DNA of 64,000 nucleotides. Source: Owenia fusiformis (taxonomy: Eukaryota > Annelida > Polychaeta > Sabellida > Oweniidae). How positions within the stretch are numbered: position 1 is the stretch's first letter; each line of letters opens with the position of its first letter. Of this stretch, positions 10,762-22,500 are shown in pieces. Under the pieces are notes generated by a model that was given only the letters and a program-made list of their open reading frames with translations, was not told where the DNA came from and searched no databases. The stretch spans positions 7,184,030 through 7,248,029 of the forward strand of contig CAIIXF020000009.1 in assembly GCA_903813345.2 (NCBI GenBank), written 5' to 3'. Position numbers and translations under genes: made by a program.

Positions 10762-13700
10762 GATTCGACTTTTTTGATTAGTCTAGTTGAGACTAAAAAT
10801 CTCCATAAATGGCTGATGTTATACAGACTTGTGCTTATTAGCAAACACCGATCTCGGGGGATAGATATAACGGAATTAAATCTCCCATCAAAAAACTACA
10901 GTTCTCATATTCTTGATTTTATTATCCTGTGCAGTCCAGTCTTATTAATTAGATGAATAATTGATAGACTTCTTTATTACATCCAAATTAAGTATTCTCT
11001 GTCGTAGGGCAAAAGTAATACCTCAATACCTGAAAAGAAAAAAGAAAAAGATTTCAACCACACGAAGTGCATCTGATTAGGGCTTGAAATACAAAATGTT
11101 CAGAAAGGTATCGGTTAGGGTAGAACCTCGTGTTTAAGAATCCCTATATCCACCAATTGGAATTGAAAATGAATATACACAGTAACATCATTTTACTAGT
11201 TGGCACTCAATCAACCAATGTTCTTTGGGGTTGATCATTATGAGGATTTGATGATATCCCCATGTTAAGTCAATTAATGGTACATATCCAAATGTTAAGT
11301 CAATACACCGTTGCTGAAATCCTCATTTTCTCAGAAGCACCTAATTGGTTGATTAAGCCTCAACATGTTGAAATATGTTAACTGTTTACTGCTTTGACTG
11401 TTTACTGTAACGACTGTTAACTGCCATGCCTGTTCACTGTTATGAGACTGCTAACTGATATGATTGTTTACTGTTATAAGGACAGTTAACTACTATGACT
11501 GTTTCCTGTTATGAAGATTGTTATCTGTTATGTAGAAGGTATGGGCAGTACAGAGTCCATGAACTAGGCACGACGTACTTTTTCCACTTTTAAGTAACCG
11601 ATTACTCAATGATTATCTGTCGTATATCAAATCAATTGTTCTTACCTTTAAATTTTTTCCTCAATATATTTTGCTGCATTTACATGTATGTACCATCGGT
11701 TGTGTGGTTTCTAGAAAGTTTAAACTCGATATACTAATCCTAAATAAATATATTCACATGTCAGACATGACATAGCCTACATCTGAGATTTATTTATCAT
11801 GTTTATAGTTTCTCTCACATCACCTATACATGCATATAGCAACACACTATTGTTTTTCTCATTCTTTATATAGTAAGTATCACGGTGATTTATGATACTG
11901 AAGCTACAGCAACGGACTGCGACTGACAACGGACAACTGACTGAAATGGAGTAACATCATGTTTAGGGTCTTCCTTACCATTCCCATTGTGATCCTGGTC
12001 ATGTAAATGACATGTGAAACTAGTAAATCTGACTGGATGTGAAAACAGAATTCAGGTTTCTTAGTTTTAAAAAATCCAGCATCTTTTCTGACTTCCTGTT
12101 TTGTGTTTCTGTTAACTCCCACCTTAAAATGGAACGTTACTCAAATTCAGGATGAAGAAAAGACCAAGAAAATCCGACACACGGAACTTTTTCACTTACC
12201 TTCATAAAACTAGCTGTGTTATTACTGTGTGATCAAGTTTTTGAACATTGCAATTAAATACATTTTAAATTAAATTACAGTGTTAATTATTAAATTAATA
12301 GACTGCTCTACGAGTAAAATGCAATTGCTATAAAATATTATTGATATTTAATTACGTTTACATGCAGTTCAACCCGTAGTAGTATCATTCGCGATCGTCT
12401 GCCCGAGGCATCAACATCAAGTCAAATTTATGATTTCGATATTTCAATGGATTTAGAACTGGCAGAGCCCTATAATTTCAAATCTCCAAGAAACCATTTC
12501 AGTATTGTGGGTTTTCGTCTCCCCATTCACACAAGTATCCATAGTGCCACAAATATGCAACCTCAGTTTAGTGTGGGGATAAAGGTAGTGACCGAAATTT
12601 TCAAAATGGCCTTATTTAAGCTTTAATGTCTAGTTTACGAATCCCTATTCTTACTCTTGAAAATGGATTCTGGCAATACTATCCCACGTGAATCTTCTTG
12701 TTGAGATTCGGTCAACTTGAGTTCTGAGAAAATAATAGAGGGATAGGCATAGCCAGCTTTCAGTCAGGGGATGCGATCGTGGCATAACCAAGCAAAAATA
12801 GACTTGTTTGACAAAAAATGGATGCAACTTCCTTCAGAAACTTCAAATAATTTATTTTTCTATTCTTCTTATATCTCATGGTTCTATGGTTATGGTTATG
12901 GTCTTGGTTATTGGTACTTCGCCTATGGAGGGTATCAGCGAGGGTGCATTGAGTCATTGACATAACATGGTGACATAAATGATCGTATCCCGATGCTAAG
13001 TCTTGTCAATGATGTGCATGTATGTCCCTATGTCGAGTCAATGCACCCAGAATTCCTCTATCGTCTAAATTAGAGCCCTTTTATATAGATGATATTATCT
13101 TTAACTCATCAAGCTCTGGACATTTTCAGGGTTTTGGGATCCAAATAACTATGATTTCGAAAGATGGATCAGAGATGTGGGGACAGTGATTTGCCAGTAA
13201 GAGTTATGCCTGGGTCACGTTTGATCCTCGACAACCGTACGGCGGCAATAGCTTCCCAATATCATGAGAAATGTCCAGCATAAAATATAGTGATAAGCAG
13301 TACGATGTAGATTTTCTATATCGATTTTGTGAAGCTACGCCAGGGAGCAACGGCCGCCGTAGAGCAAATGTGACTGAATGTGGCTTTACCCTAACTGATG
13401 CAAGCAGTATGTCTCAGGAGCTTTAGCTCGAATGGGAGGGGCAACACTAACCAATAAATGGGTGTTCTGGAGAGGGGGTTTGCCACTTTTGCCATGCATG
13501 CACAAATGGTCAACACAAAACATTTAAAGTGGATAACAATTTTTAAAACTAAAATTTTGATATTTAATATGTATTGTTTATGTTCCAAATATGATGTTAC
13601 TTTGACTGAATTTTGCATAGTTAAAAAACCAAAGATATTCTGCTCGCATCTAATCTAGTCTTGTTTCAATAATTAGGTTAGGTGTGACGTCATTTCTAAT

Positions 13701-14229
13701 TTACATCCAAGTAACAAATCAAAATAGTGAGATTCCTGCCACGATCCCGGGCCACGCTGTAGTAAGTGATATAAAACAATACGTCATCATGTACACGGTG
13801 ATGTATAATAAAAACGAAAATAATATATATTTCGATACATGTTAAAAGGTAGTGGAACACTCGTACTCCCACAGGCGTAAATAATAATACGAAGAGTGCA
13901 CAATTAAGGATTGTCTGAGTGGAATGAAGCAGCAACAATACTTTAAGTCTTGGGCTTAGATTCTTTCCACATATTGCAAATGTTTTCTACAAATTTACCT
14001 AAAAGATACCAAATCACTTAAATAATATATTTTCAATGATCAATGAAACTTCTAGCAAGAGTCAAGTTGGCAAAGTATCCATCTCAATCTGTGAGTCCAG
14101 TTATCACCTTGACAACCATACAACAAATGCGTTATTGGTTATATAACGGAATGCAGTTGCGTGAAATAGCACGCTCTGATTGGCTGGCATCGGTCACACT
14201 TGCCTAGCTAAGTGTCCATCTAGTATACT
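10762..14229. other. Intergenic, no gene recognised
   Basis: No coding similarity was seen on either strand. Isolated splice-like signals exist on the minus strand, for example ATGAAG|GTAAGT near 12200. They could belong to 5' untranslated exons of P4HA but cannot be connected. A degenerate minisatellite lies at 11378-11535. Confidence 0.5.
11378..11535. repeat. Degenerate minisatellite
   Basis: About eight imperfect units of roughly 20 bp built on gactgtttactgttat. Confidence 0.7.
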
Positions 14230-14996
14230 TCACGATATCAGAGTTGGGATTTTCTCAGGTAAACCAGAGTCAGTGAGTTCTTCAGATACTTTAATATTCT
14301 TAAAGTATGCGACTTCTGTTTTTCCGGGAGCACCTTTCTTTTTCGAGTCCTTCCCTCCGAAATACGTTGAGAAATAAAGCGAGTCAATGAGGACTTTGTT
14401 ATTGGTTCTATACACAAGTTCTGTTAGGTTGGCGATCTGAACGCCATCTATCCAAACTTTTAGGGTACCGTTTGTGAAACCTGGTGTGTTGAGGCGGACC
14501 TCTTGTTTGACATGGTGCCATACATCAGGTAAAAACTTCTTCGCGCCTTTCACACCGATAAAGTGACCATCTTTCTTGCTGCATCGACTCTTCTCAGGTT
14601 GGTACGCACTACAGATTTCATGGTCGTCTGGAATTTGTAAATGAACACCGGCTTTACCCCGTTTCCTCCACAAAAATCGTGTTGCGAAGCAGTCACTAGG
14701 TTCAGTCTCGGTAGGCGTGTTTCCCGGACTCGATCTACATTTTCTTGAATTTGTGCTCGAGCCAAAAAGTCCAGGTAGTTTTCCTCCTACTTTAAAATTG
14801 AACCCGTGGGCGAATTTTAACCGGTAAGACAGTGATGCTTGGTCCATCGGTTGGCACAGCATTGCGAAAAACTCCACACCTGATGTTACACCCCACCTGC
14901 GCTTGGGGTAATACACAGTTATAGTGTCTCCCAGAATACTGTACGTCCCCTTAGTTCCTCCTCGTATGGTGTTTATACAAACTTCAGCATCACCTC
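14230..14996 (-). CDS. PL14 lyase exon 2: catalytic domain
   Basis: Opens with GGDAEVCIN after acceptor TTTTTCAG and runs without interruption to TGA at 14230-14232. It holds all recognisable family blocks, including GGKLPGL, CFATRFLWR and WHHVKQEV. The insert of about 20 residues between LFGSS and CFATR is rich in Ser, Thr and Pro. Confidence 0.87.
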
Positions 14997-15500
14997 CTGA
15001 AAAATCAAATGATAATTGAGGTTTCGGTAACCAGGTTTAAAAGATTTTCTCGTAGTAACTGAACACGGGCTGAACACTCTGGCGTTTTCAACCAAGGTGA
15101 GGAGTCCAGTTTTATTTTTACTAGTATAGGTAAACCTGATTTATTTAAACAAAACACATTTTAAACAAAATACCTTCAAAATAACGTTCATGGATTAAGG
15201 AAAATTCTGTACCATGATTTTACATGAAATTTCTGCTCTCATATCATAAAACAGTAATATTTATCAGTTTTTCAAAACGTGTACACGACAAGTCCAGATC
15301 AATAAAAATATATTAAATAGATCTAGCTCAATCCATGCAGCGATGTAGACACATTTCTATTGATTTCTGGAGTCTACATTTTCAATTATGTTTGGTTAAA
15401 AACACTACTAGACATAAAATATATGAAATACCTTACCTTGAAAAAGGGCGATTGACAATAATGTGATAATATAAGACACGTTAATCGCCAGGAAATCCAT
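14230..15500 (-). CDS. Secreted polysaccharide lyase family 14 (alginate-lyase type), two exons
   Basis: Exons 15437-15500 and 14230-14996, 276 residues plus TGA; the 440-bp intron has a CAAG|GTAAGG donor and a TTTTTCAG acceptor. Residues 1-21 are a signal peptide with a hydrophobic core around YIITLLSIALF. The mature part shows the PL14 pattern: YRLKFAHGFNFKVGGKLPGL (lysine of the GGKLPGL motif at about residue 94), CFATRFLWR (arginine at about 128), WHHVKQEVRLNTPG (about 181-194), and IDSLYFSTYFGG near 225-236 followed by AYFKNIKV. Known PL14 enzymes in molluscs are digestive lyases that cut alginate or related uronates by beta-elimination, and their usual length is about 270-300 residues, as here. 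Some PL14 members act on glucuronan, so the substrate is an inference. The reading frame is intact and the gene appears functional. Confidence 0.87.
15437..15500 (-). CDS. PL14 lyase exon 1: signal peptide
   Basis: ATG at 15498-15500, 21 codons plus one base. It encodes MDFLAINVSYIITLLSIALF and then Q, a typical secretion leader. The donor CAAG|GTAAGG is in the phase needed by exon 2. Confidence 0.85.
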
Positions 15501-15647
15501 CACTGCATCAAGTAGCTAACTCCGAGAGTGTTTTGTCAACTAATGAATAAGGTACTACATTCTGAATATATACTAAATGGCATTGGAAACCACAAATTCT
15601 GAAAAATTGAATCAAAACTGACTGAGATAATCAACCAATATTACTAA

Positions 15648-15705
15648 TTAACCTAATTAAGCGTTTTGAATATAACTAATTAACCTAATTAAGCGTTTTG
15701 AGTTC
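15648..15705. repeat. Two-copy direct repeat, about 31 bp
   Basis: The block actaattaacctaattaag plus cgttttga occurs twice in a row, less than 200 bp upstream of the lyase start. Confidence 0.85.
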
Positions 15706-16171
15706 GTCTTTTCTAGAAAAACACGCGCATGTCATTATATGTCACACAAAATTGGAGAACTTTACAAAGTAGATTACCTATTTTGGCCATCATGAAAAAC
15801 CATGACATCTCATTTCTTCTCAGCCCATGGTTCAGGTGAAACAGAAAGATGCTATGAGTATCAGAATGCTTCTTGGCAGTGACATAAAAATCTGTTCTAG
15901 ATTTTACTTGAATTTCACAGTGAAGTGCAATGAGGTGAGCTCAAAATATCACCCACAGCAATTTCATGTTATTTTGAACCACAAATAGGTATCATTAAAT
16001 CGTAACTGACTCCGAGATCATGAGGTGGGGTAATATTCCTAGCTAAGTATTCCAATCTTTCTTCTTTCTTTAAAAAAATGTATAAATCATGGATGAGGAA
16101 CGATTGAATCAGCGTCAAAATATCATTTATTCCAATTTAATAACATTTGAAACCATAAACTTTGCCAAATA

Positions 16172-16279
16172 TAGTCTTGCTTCAAGACAATGGACCCCAT
16201 TATCTACTTCTCCAACACAACACACCACAGCGTGTAAAGTAGATAAGGGGAGTGGGTCCAGGGTCTTGAAGCAAGCCTA
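16172..16279. repeat. Foldback element, ~40-bp arms
   Basis: The left arm (16172-16210, with cttgcttcaagac and ggacccc...tatctact) pairs with the right arm (16237-16279, with agtagataagg...gggtcc and gtcttgaagcaag) with small gaps. Confidence 0.8.
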
Positions 16280-17334
16280 TTTGCCAAATTGAATTGAATT
16301 AAAAAACCGACTTTGTGACATAATTGGATTAGGATAATAGGACATATCATAGTATGGCTTCTGCTTTTAATCTCCTCTGCTTTTCCATTCTATTTCAGTG
16401 TTTTAATTTGAATAAAATATCAACAGTAATTCAAAATTAATGCAATTAACCAAGAGACATTGGCCAATTAGTTATTTTATTTTACAAAATATTACAGATC
16501 TTATTCACAATAAACAAATATGCAAATGAGGTTACATGTTCCAATATATTTTGCTCAAACTATACATCTTTCAAAATTAACAATAAAATTAGAAATAGAA
16601 AGAAAGAAAATGAAATAATATCTGTTATACTCGAAATGCAACCTTTATGTGCAATATTCATGCCTATATATGGTGTTCATATAGAATATTAGAAGTCTAG
16701 GATAAATAAAAAAAATACATATTTGACGTACACATATCTAGACAGAGACATGTGATATGTCTAAGTTAGACTTTAATTCGATCAAAGGTTATCTTAAAAT
16801 ATACGAGGCCCGATTAGAGCAGTTGGTTACTTACTTTCTGATCAGGTCTCGTAGCTCTTACCCATATAAAATCACATAACATGAACAAAATCATTATTGG
16901 GTATATACATGTACATAGCCCAGAAAATTTCTAATATGACATTCTGATATGTTAATTACTATTATGATAGACTTTGATCATCCTGAGTATATATTATCCT
17001 ATATGAGGTTTAGGATATTGGGTATATCCAGAGGCAACAATATAAATTATCAGAATAAGGAAAAAACATGTACATGTTACATTTATCAATAATAACTGAT
17101 TTTATTCTCTTTTGACTTATATTTTTCTTATTTCCATGTGATTTGGGTAACAAATTAATAGTTTTTCACGCTGATACACTTGTATCAAGTGTTGCAATAT
17201 ATGTAATTTCATATTTTGAGGAAAAATATTTTTTGAACATTTTCTTAAATAAAAATACAAAAAAATGTCTGATATTATTTTAGCCAAAAGATAACCCCAA
17301 TATGACTACTAGCTGATCTGTTATTCCTTCACCA

Positions 17335-17410
17335 TTTTATACATGTGCACCATTTGTTACATGTGCACCATTTGATACACATGTACCATTTGATACATGT
17401 GCACCATTTA
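17335..17410. repeat. Short minisatellite, four units of ~19 bp
   Basis: Repeats of acatgtgcaccatttgtt with minor changes. Confidence 0.8.
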
Positions 17411-18309
17411 TACGTTTATGAATAAAGAATCCCACGTTGGTATATCATAGTTGCCCGTTATGCTGTGATATTAAATAAAGAAAGTCATAGAGAATGTAAC
17501 TTTTTACACACCTGTTCAAAAATATACATTTGGCAACACACATGTGAAACAGATAAGACAATATGCCTAATAGTGTACAGCTGTACCTCTTCAGAGTTGT
17601 TACATTATCAAAACAAAAGTCACTGACATTTTCCCTATTTCCACAAAATTATTTAACCAAGTACAATTTCAATGAAAATTGAAGTTCATGTATATGAGAC
17701 AAATAAAATGTTTGTTATGTACATATAATCACTTTTATCATATCTTTTTCTCATCTCATTACTTTATGGATCTACATCATATGTATGTATCACTAATATT
17801 CCATCTTCGAACGCTCGGTCTTCACTGCATTCATCGACGGGAGCCGAGTGAGCGAAGATACTAATATTTACTAACATTCTACAATTCCACAACCTTTTGT
17901 GCAATTTTTGAGGAAACACGAGACTGACTTTTCAAGGTCAAGTTAACCATTTTGATTTTTCCTGAGTTTGGCAACTCCGTACTACATGGCAATATTATTA
18001 TATATATTCATTCATACAAAAATACAAATGTAATTTAATTAAAGCATTGTGCATGGGTATACATGTAAATCTTTGAAATGTTAGATATATAAAAAGCAAT
18101 AACTGGTTACAAATGTACTTTAGCACCATATTAATTCACCCCTAAGCGACTAAGGTCCATTATTGTATAATTGTTCTCCGTTTAATATAACGCTTGTTAA
18201 ACAATTAACACCAACAAATTAATTTGACTGATATCTGTTTGTGCACATTGTGAATGATTGTCCTTGTTGCTATACATAGGATCACGCTTTACTACACCAT
18301 ACTTTACTT

Positions 18310-18365
18310 TCCTGTCATAAAGACTGAGCACATTGTATTCTGTCTTGTAGACTAAGTGCACTGTG
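18310..18365 (+). repeat. Left remnant of the host minisatellite
   Basis: Two units of the pattern tcctgtcat..agact.ag.gcac.ttgta, ending gcactgtg immediately before the satellite array. The same family resumes at 40212 on the far side. Confidence 0.75.
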
Positions 18366-18965
18366 GGTCAATACAACTCACGTGGGATTTGTTTTGCTCA
18401 TCGTATAGGAAAAGTAGTACTTAATACACTAGTTCGCTACTTTGTAGATGTATGGCACGTATATGTGTACATGTATTGGCAATTAATGTTTGGTGATAGC
18501 TAGTAGGAGTGTCAGGGACCGCTGACAGATTATTATTTTGAACCAAAAAATTGAATTATATTTTTGGCGGTCTCAGTAAATCAATGGGGTAATCAGGTCC
18601 TACGTGCTTTTTACAGGCCCAGAAATCAATGCTCGCTTATAAATGTAGCAAAATCTTTTTTCGTTCGTGGGATATTTTTTCCACCATATAACCGAACGGG
18701 AAGTTTTTGAATAGGACTACATGATCTGAATGGATGAGAGGATTCGATGGGCTGGGATTTGAGAAATTATGATTTGAACTTTGCCAATTTTACATGTATT
18801 CCAATGGGTGAAAAAGTAAGTTGCTTTCTACCTAATATGAACCACATTTATTAGTGAATTTCGAGAAATATGTCGAATTTAGCCATATTTCGCATATCTT
18901 TTTATGGAACCATTTAAAGTTTTGCAAATTAACCCCTTAAATTCTGGAGACGACGATCTAAATTT

Positions 18966-18978
18966 TGCTGAGTCAGCA
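18966..18978. promoter_or_regulatory. Perfect MARE/AP-1-type palindrome in each satellite unit (first of 16)
   Basis: TGCTGAGTCAGCA equals the consensus TRE-type Maf recognition element (bZIP proteins: large and small Maf, Nrf, AP-1). It recurs once per unit, the last at 39008-39020. The sequence is certain; binding in vivo is not shown. Confidence 0.5.
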
Positions 18979-19560
18979 ATTTTCGTTTTTTCATTGAAAA
19001 CAGTACTTTTCAGCCTAAATTGCTACATTTCTGCTCTCTTATCAAGTAATTTGATGCAGTTCTTGCCAAATTAAAGGAAACATACCCCAAAGGTTCCACA
19101 GTGTGCGAAGTTCCAACATTTTGACCCTTTAAACCCACGAAAGACCCAATTTTAAAGGGACGTATTCAGTAAACCTGCACAAAAGACAATGCTACTTGAA
19201 CTAGCCATCAGAAGTTCATGAAAAACGAAAAATCAATGATGTTCAGTTTAGTAAAGTAGCAAATAGTCCTACTTATGAGAGAATATAAATCACTTAAGCA
19301 ATTTGTACAACTTTAAACAGCTGTTTTAAGTAGATTAGTATCGTTATGGGCAAAAATCCCCCAAAATAGCCCAAAATTTGTCCAAAAATTCAAATTTTTC
19401 ATGCTCAAGGCTGAATTATTTTGCCTTTTTTGCTACATTTATCAGTGCAGTGACAAGAAGTCTTGTGGATAGCGCAACTTTTCCTGAACGTTTCTCTAAT
19501 AAGATATTTTAATGACAAAATAACTACATTTAGTCTGGAATAAATTGTCACAAAATATAA

Positions 19561-19575
19561 TGACCCCAGGGGTCA
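19561..19575. promoter_or_regulatory. 15-bp palindrome with nuclear-receptor-like half-sites (first of 16)
   Basis: tgaccccaggggtca: two GGGGTCA-type half-sites in everted arrangement around one base, once per satellite unit, 60 bp before the open frame of the unit. The regulatory role is speculative. Confidence 0.35.
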
Positions 19576-22500
19576 AGAGAACCCTATAAAATCAAAAGTG
19601 CTGAGAGGATTTGAGCAAAAATGTACATATCACTTCATAAAACCCCGAACTTTAAAATTCATATTGAACAAAATGCATATTCAGTCAACCATGACACTAA
19701 TGGTCAATACAACTCACGTGGGATTTGTTTTGCTCATCGTATAGGAAAAGTAGTACTTAATACACTAGTTCGCTACTTTGTAGATGTATGGCACGTATAT
19801 GTGTACATGTATTGGCAATTAATGTTTGGTGATAGCTAGTAGGAGTGTCAGGGACCGCTGACAGATTATTATTTTGAACCAAAAAATTGAATTATATTTT
19901 TGGCGGTCTCAGTAAATCAATGGGGTAATCAGGTCCTACGTGCTTTTTACAGGCCCAGAAATCAATGCTCGCTTATAAATGTAGCAAAATCTTTTTTCGT
20001 TCGTGGGATATTTTTTCCACCATATAACCGAACGGGAAGTTTTTGAATAGGACTACATGATCTGAATGGATGAGAGGATTCGATGGGCTGGGATTTGAGA
20101 AATTATGATTTGAACTTTGCCAATTTTACATGTATTCCAATGGGTGAAAAAGTAAGTTGCTTTCTACCTAATATGAACCACATTTATTAGTGAATTTCGA
20201 GAAATATGTCGAATTTAGCCATATTTCGCATATCTTTTTATGGAACCATTTAAAGTTTTGCAAATTAACCCCTTAAATTCTGGAGACGACGATCTAAATT
20301 TTGCTGAGTCAGCAATTTTCGTTTTTTCATTGAAAACAGTACTTTTCAGCCTAAATTGCTACATTTCTGCTCTCTTATCAAGTAATTTGATGCAGTTCTT
20401 GCCAAATTAAAGGAAACATACCCCAAAGGTTCCACAGTGTGCGAAGTTCCAACATTTTGACCCTTTAAACCCACGAAAGACCCAATTTTAAAGGGACGTA
20501 TTCAGTAAACCTGCACAAAAGACAATGCTACTTGAACTAGCCATCAGAAGTTCATGAAAAACGAAAAATCAATGATGTTCAGTTTAGTAAAGTAGCAAAT
20601 AGTCCTACTTATGAGAGAATATAAATCACTTAAGCAATTTGTACAACTTTAAACAGCTGTTTTAAGTAGATTAGTATCGTTATGGGCAAAAATCCCCCAA
20701 AATAGCCCAAAATTTGTCCAAAAATTCAAATTTTTCATGCTCAAGGCTGAATTATTTTGCCTTTTTTGCTACATTTATCAGTGCAGTGACAAGAAGTCTT
20801 GTGGATAGCGCAACTTTTCCTGAACGTTTCTCTAATAAGATATTTTAATGACAAAATAACTACATTTAGTCTGGAATAAATTGTCACAAAATATAATGAC
20901 CCCAGGGGTCAAGAGAACCCTATAAAATCAAAAGTGCTGAGAGGATTTGAGCAAAAATGTACATATCACTTCATAAAACCCCGAACTTTAAAATTCATAT
21001 TGAACAAAATGCATATTCAGTCAACCATGACACTAATGGTCAATACAACTCACGTGGGATTTGTTTTGCTCATCGTATAGGAAAAGTAGTACTTAATACA
21101 CTAGTTCGCTACTTTGTAGATGTATGGCACGTATATGTGTACATGTATTGGCAATTAATGTTTGGTGATAGCTAGTAGGAGTGTCAGGGACCGCTGACAG
21201 ATTATTATTTTGAACCAAAAAATTGAATTATATTTTTGGCGGTCTCAGTAAATCAATGGGGTAATCAGGTCCTACGTGCTTTTTACAGGCCCAGAAATCA
21301 ATGCTCGCTTATAAATGTAGCAAAATCTTTTTTCGTTCGTGGGATATTTTTTCCACCATATAACCGAACGGGAAGTTTTTGAATAGGACTACATGATCTG
21401 AATGGATGAGAGGATTCGATGGGCTGGGATTTGAGAAATTATGATTTGAACTTTGCCAATTTTACATGTATTCCAATGGGTGAAAAAGTAAGTTGCTTTC
21501 TACCTAATATGAACCACATTTATTAGTGAATTTCGAGAAATATGTCGAATTTAGCCATATTTCGCATATCTTTTTATGGAACCATTTAAAGTTTTGCAAA
21601 TTAACCCCTTAAATTCTGGAGACGACGATCTAAATTTTGCTGAGTCAGCAATTTTCGTTTTTTCATTGAAAACAGTACTTTTCAGCCTAAATTGCTACAT
21701 TTCTGCTCTCTTATCAAGTAATTTGATGCAGTTCTTGCCAAATTAAAGGAAACATACCCCAAAGGTTCCACAGTGTGCGAAGTTCCAACATTTTGACCCT
21801 TTAAACCCACGAAAGACCCAATTTTAAAGGGACGTATTCAGTAAACCTGCACAAAAGACAATGCTACTTGAACTAGCCATCAGAAGTTCATGAAAAACGA
21901 AAAATCAATGATGTTCAGTTTAGTAAAGTAGCAAATAGTCCTACTTATGAGAGAATATAAATCACTTAAGCAATTTGTACAACTTTAAACAGCTGTTTTA
22001 AGTAGATTAGTATCGTTATGGGCAAAAATCCCCCAAAATAGCCCAAAATTTGTCCAAAAATTCAAATTTTTCATGCTCAAGGCTGAATTATTTTGCCTTT
22101 TTTGCTACATTTATCAGTGCAGTGACAAGAAGTCTTGTGGATAGCGCAACTTTTCCTGAACGTTTCTCTAATAAGATATTTTAATGACAAAATAACTACA
22201 TTTAGTCTGGAATAAATTGTCACAAAATATAATGACCCCAGGGGTCAAGAGAACCCTATAAAATCAAAAGTGCTGAGAGGATTTGAGCAAAAATGTACAT
22301 ATCACTTCATAAAACCCCGAACTTTAAAATTCATATTGAACAAAATGCATATTCAGTCAACCATGACACTAATGGTCAATACAACTCACGTGGGATTTGT
22401 TTTGCTCATCGTATAGGAAAAGTAGTACTTAATACACTAGTTCGCTACTTTGTAGATGTATGGCACGTATATGTGTACATGTATTGGCAATTAATGTTTG

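Larger units (their letters stand above)
15501..18282. other. AT-rich intergenic region with small repeats
   Basis: No coding sequence was recognised. It holds a two-copy direct repeat (15648-15705), a foldback (16172-16279), a short hairpin (about 17805-17848) and a 19-bp minisatellite (17335-17410). Confidence 0.5.

Noticed and set aside
12160-12240. ATGAAG|GTAAGTG on the minus strand as a P4HA upstream exon
   Set aside because: The P4HA ATG at 10761 has an upstream in-frame stop and a full signal peptide. Only an untranslated exon would be possible, and there is no proof.
14180-14377. Forward open frame overlapping the lyase
   Set aside because: It is antisense to the clear PL14 coding sequence and is a shadow of it.
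16800-16860. tRNA-like stretch with agagcagttggtt and matching 12-bp ends
   Set aside because: It cannot be folded into a cloverleaf with a T-loop (no GTTCRA), so at most it is a small hairpin or decayed SINE piece.
17335-17410. Regularly spaced repeats that might suggest a CRISPR array, like the other short arrays in the window
   Set aside because: The spacers are not unique and the context is eukaryotic. These are ordinary minisatellites.
19621-19839. A 72-codon open frame repeated identically in all 16 satellite units, preceded by a TATAAAA-like sequence
   Set aside because: Its conservation follows from identity of the whole repeat. There is no family resemblance, no codon-bias evidence and no diverged copy to test selection.
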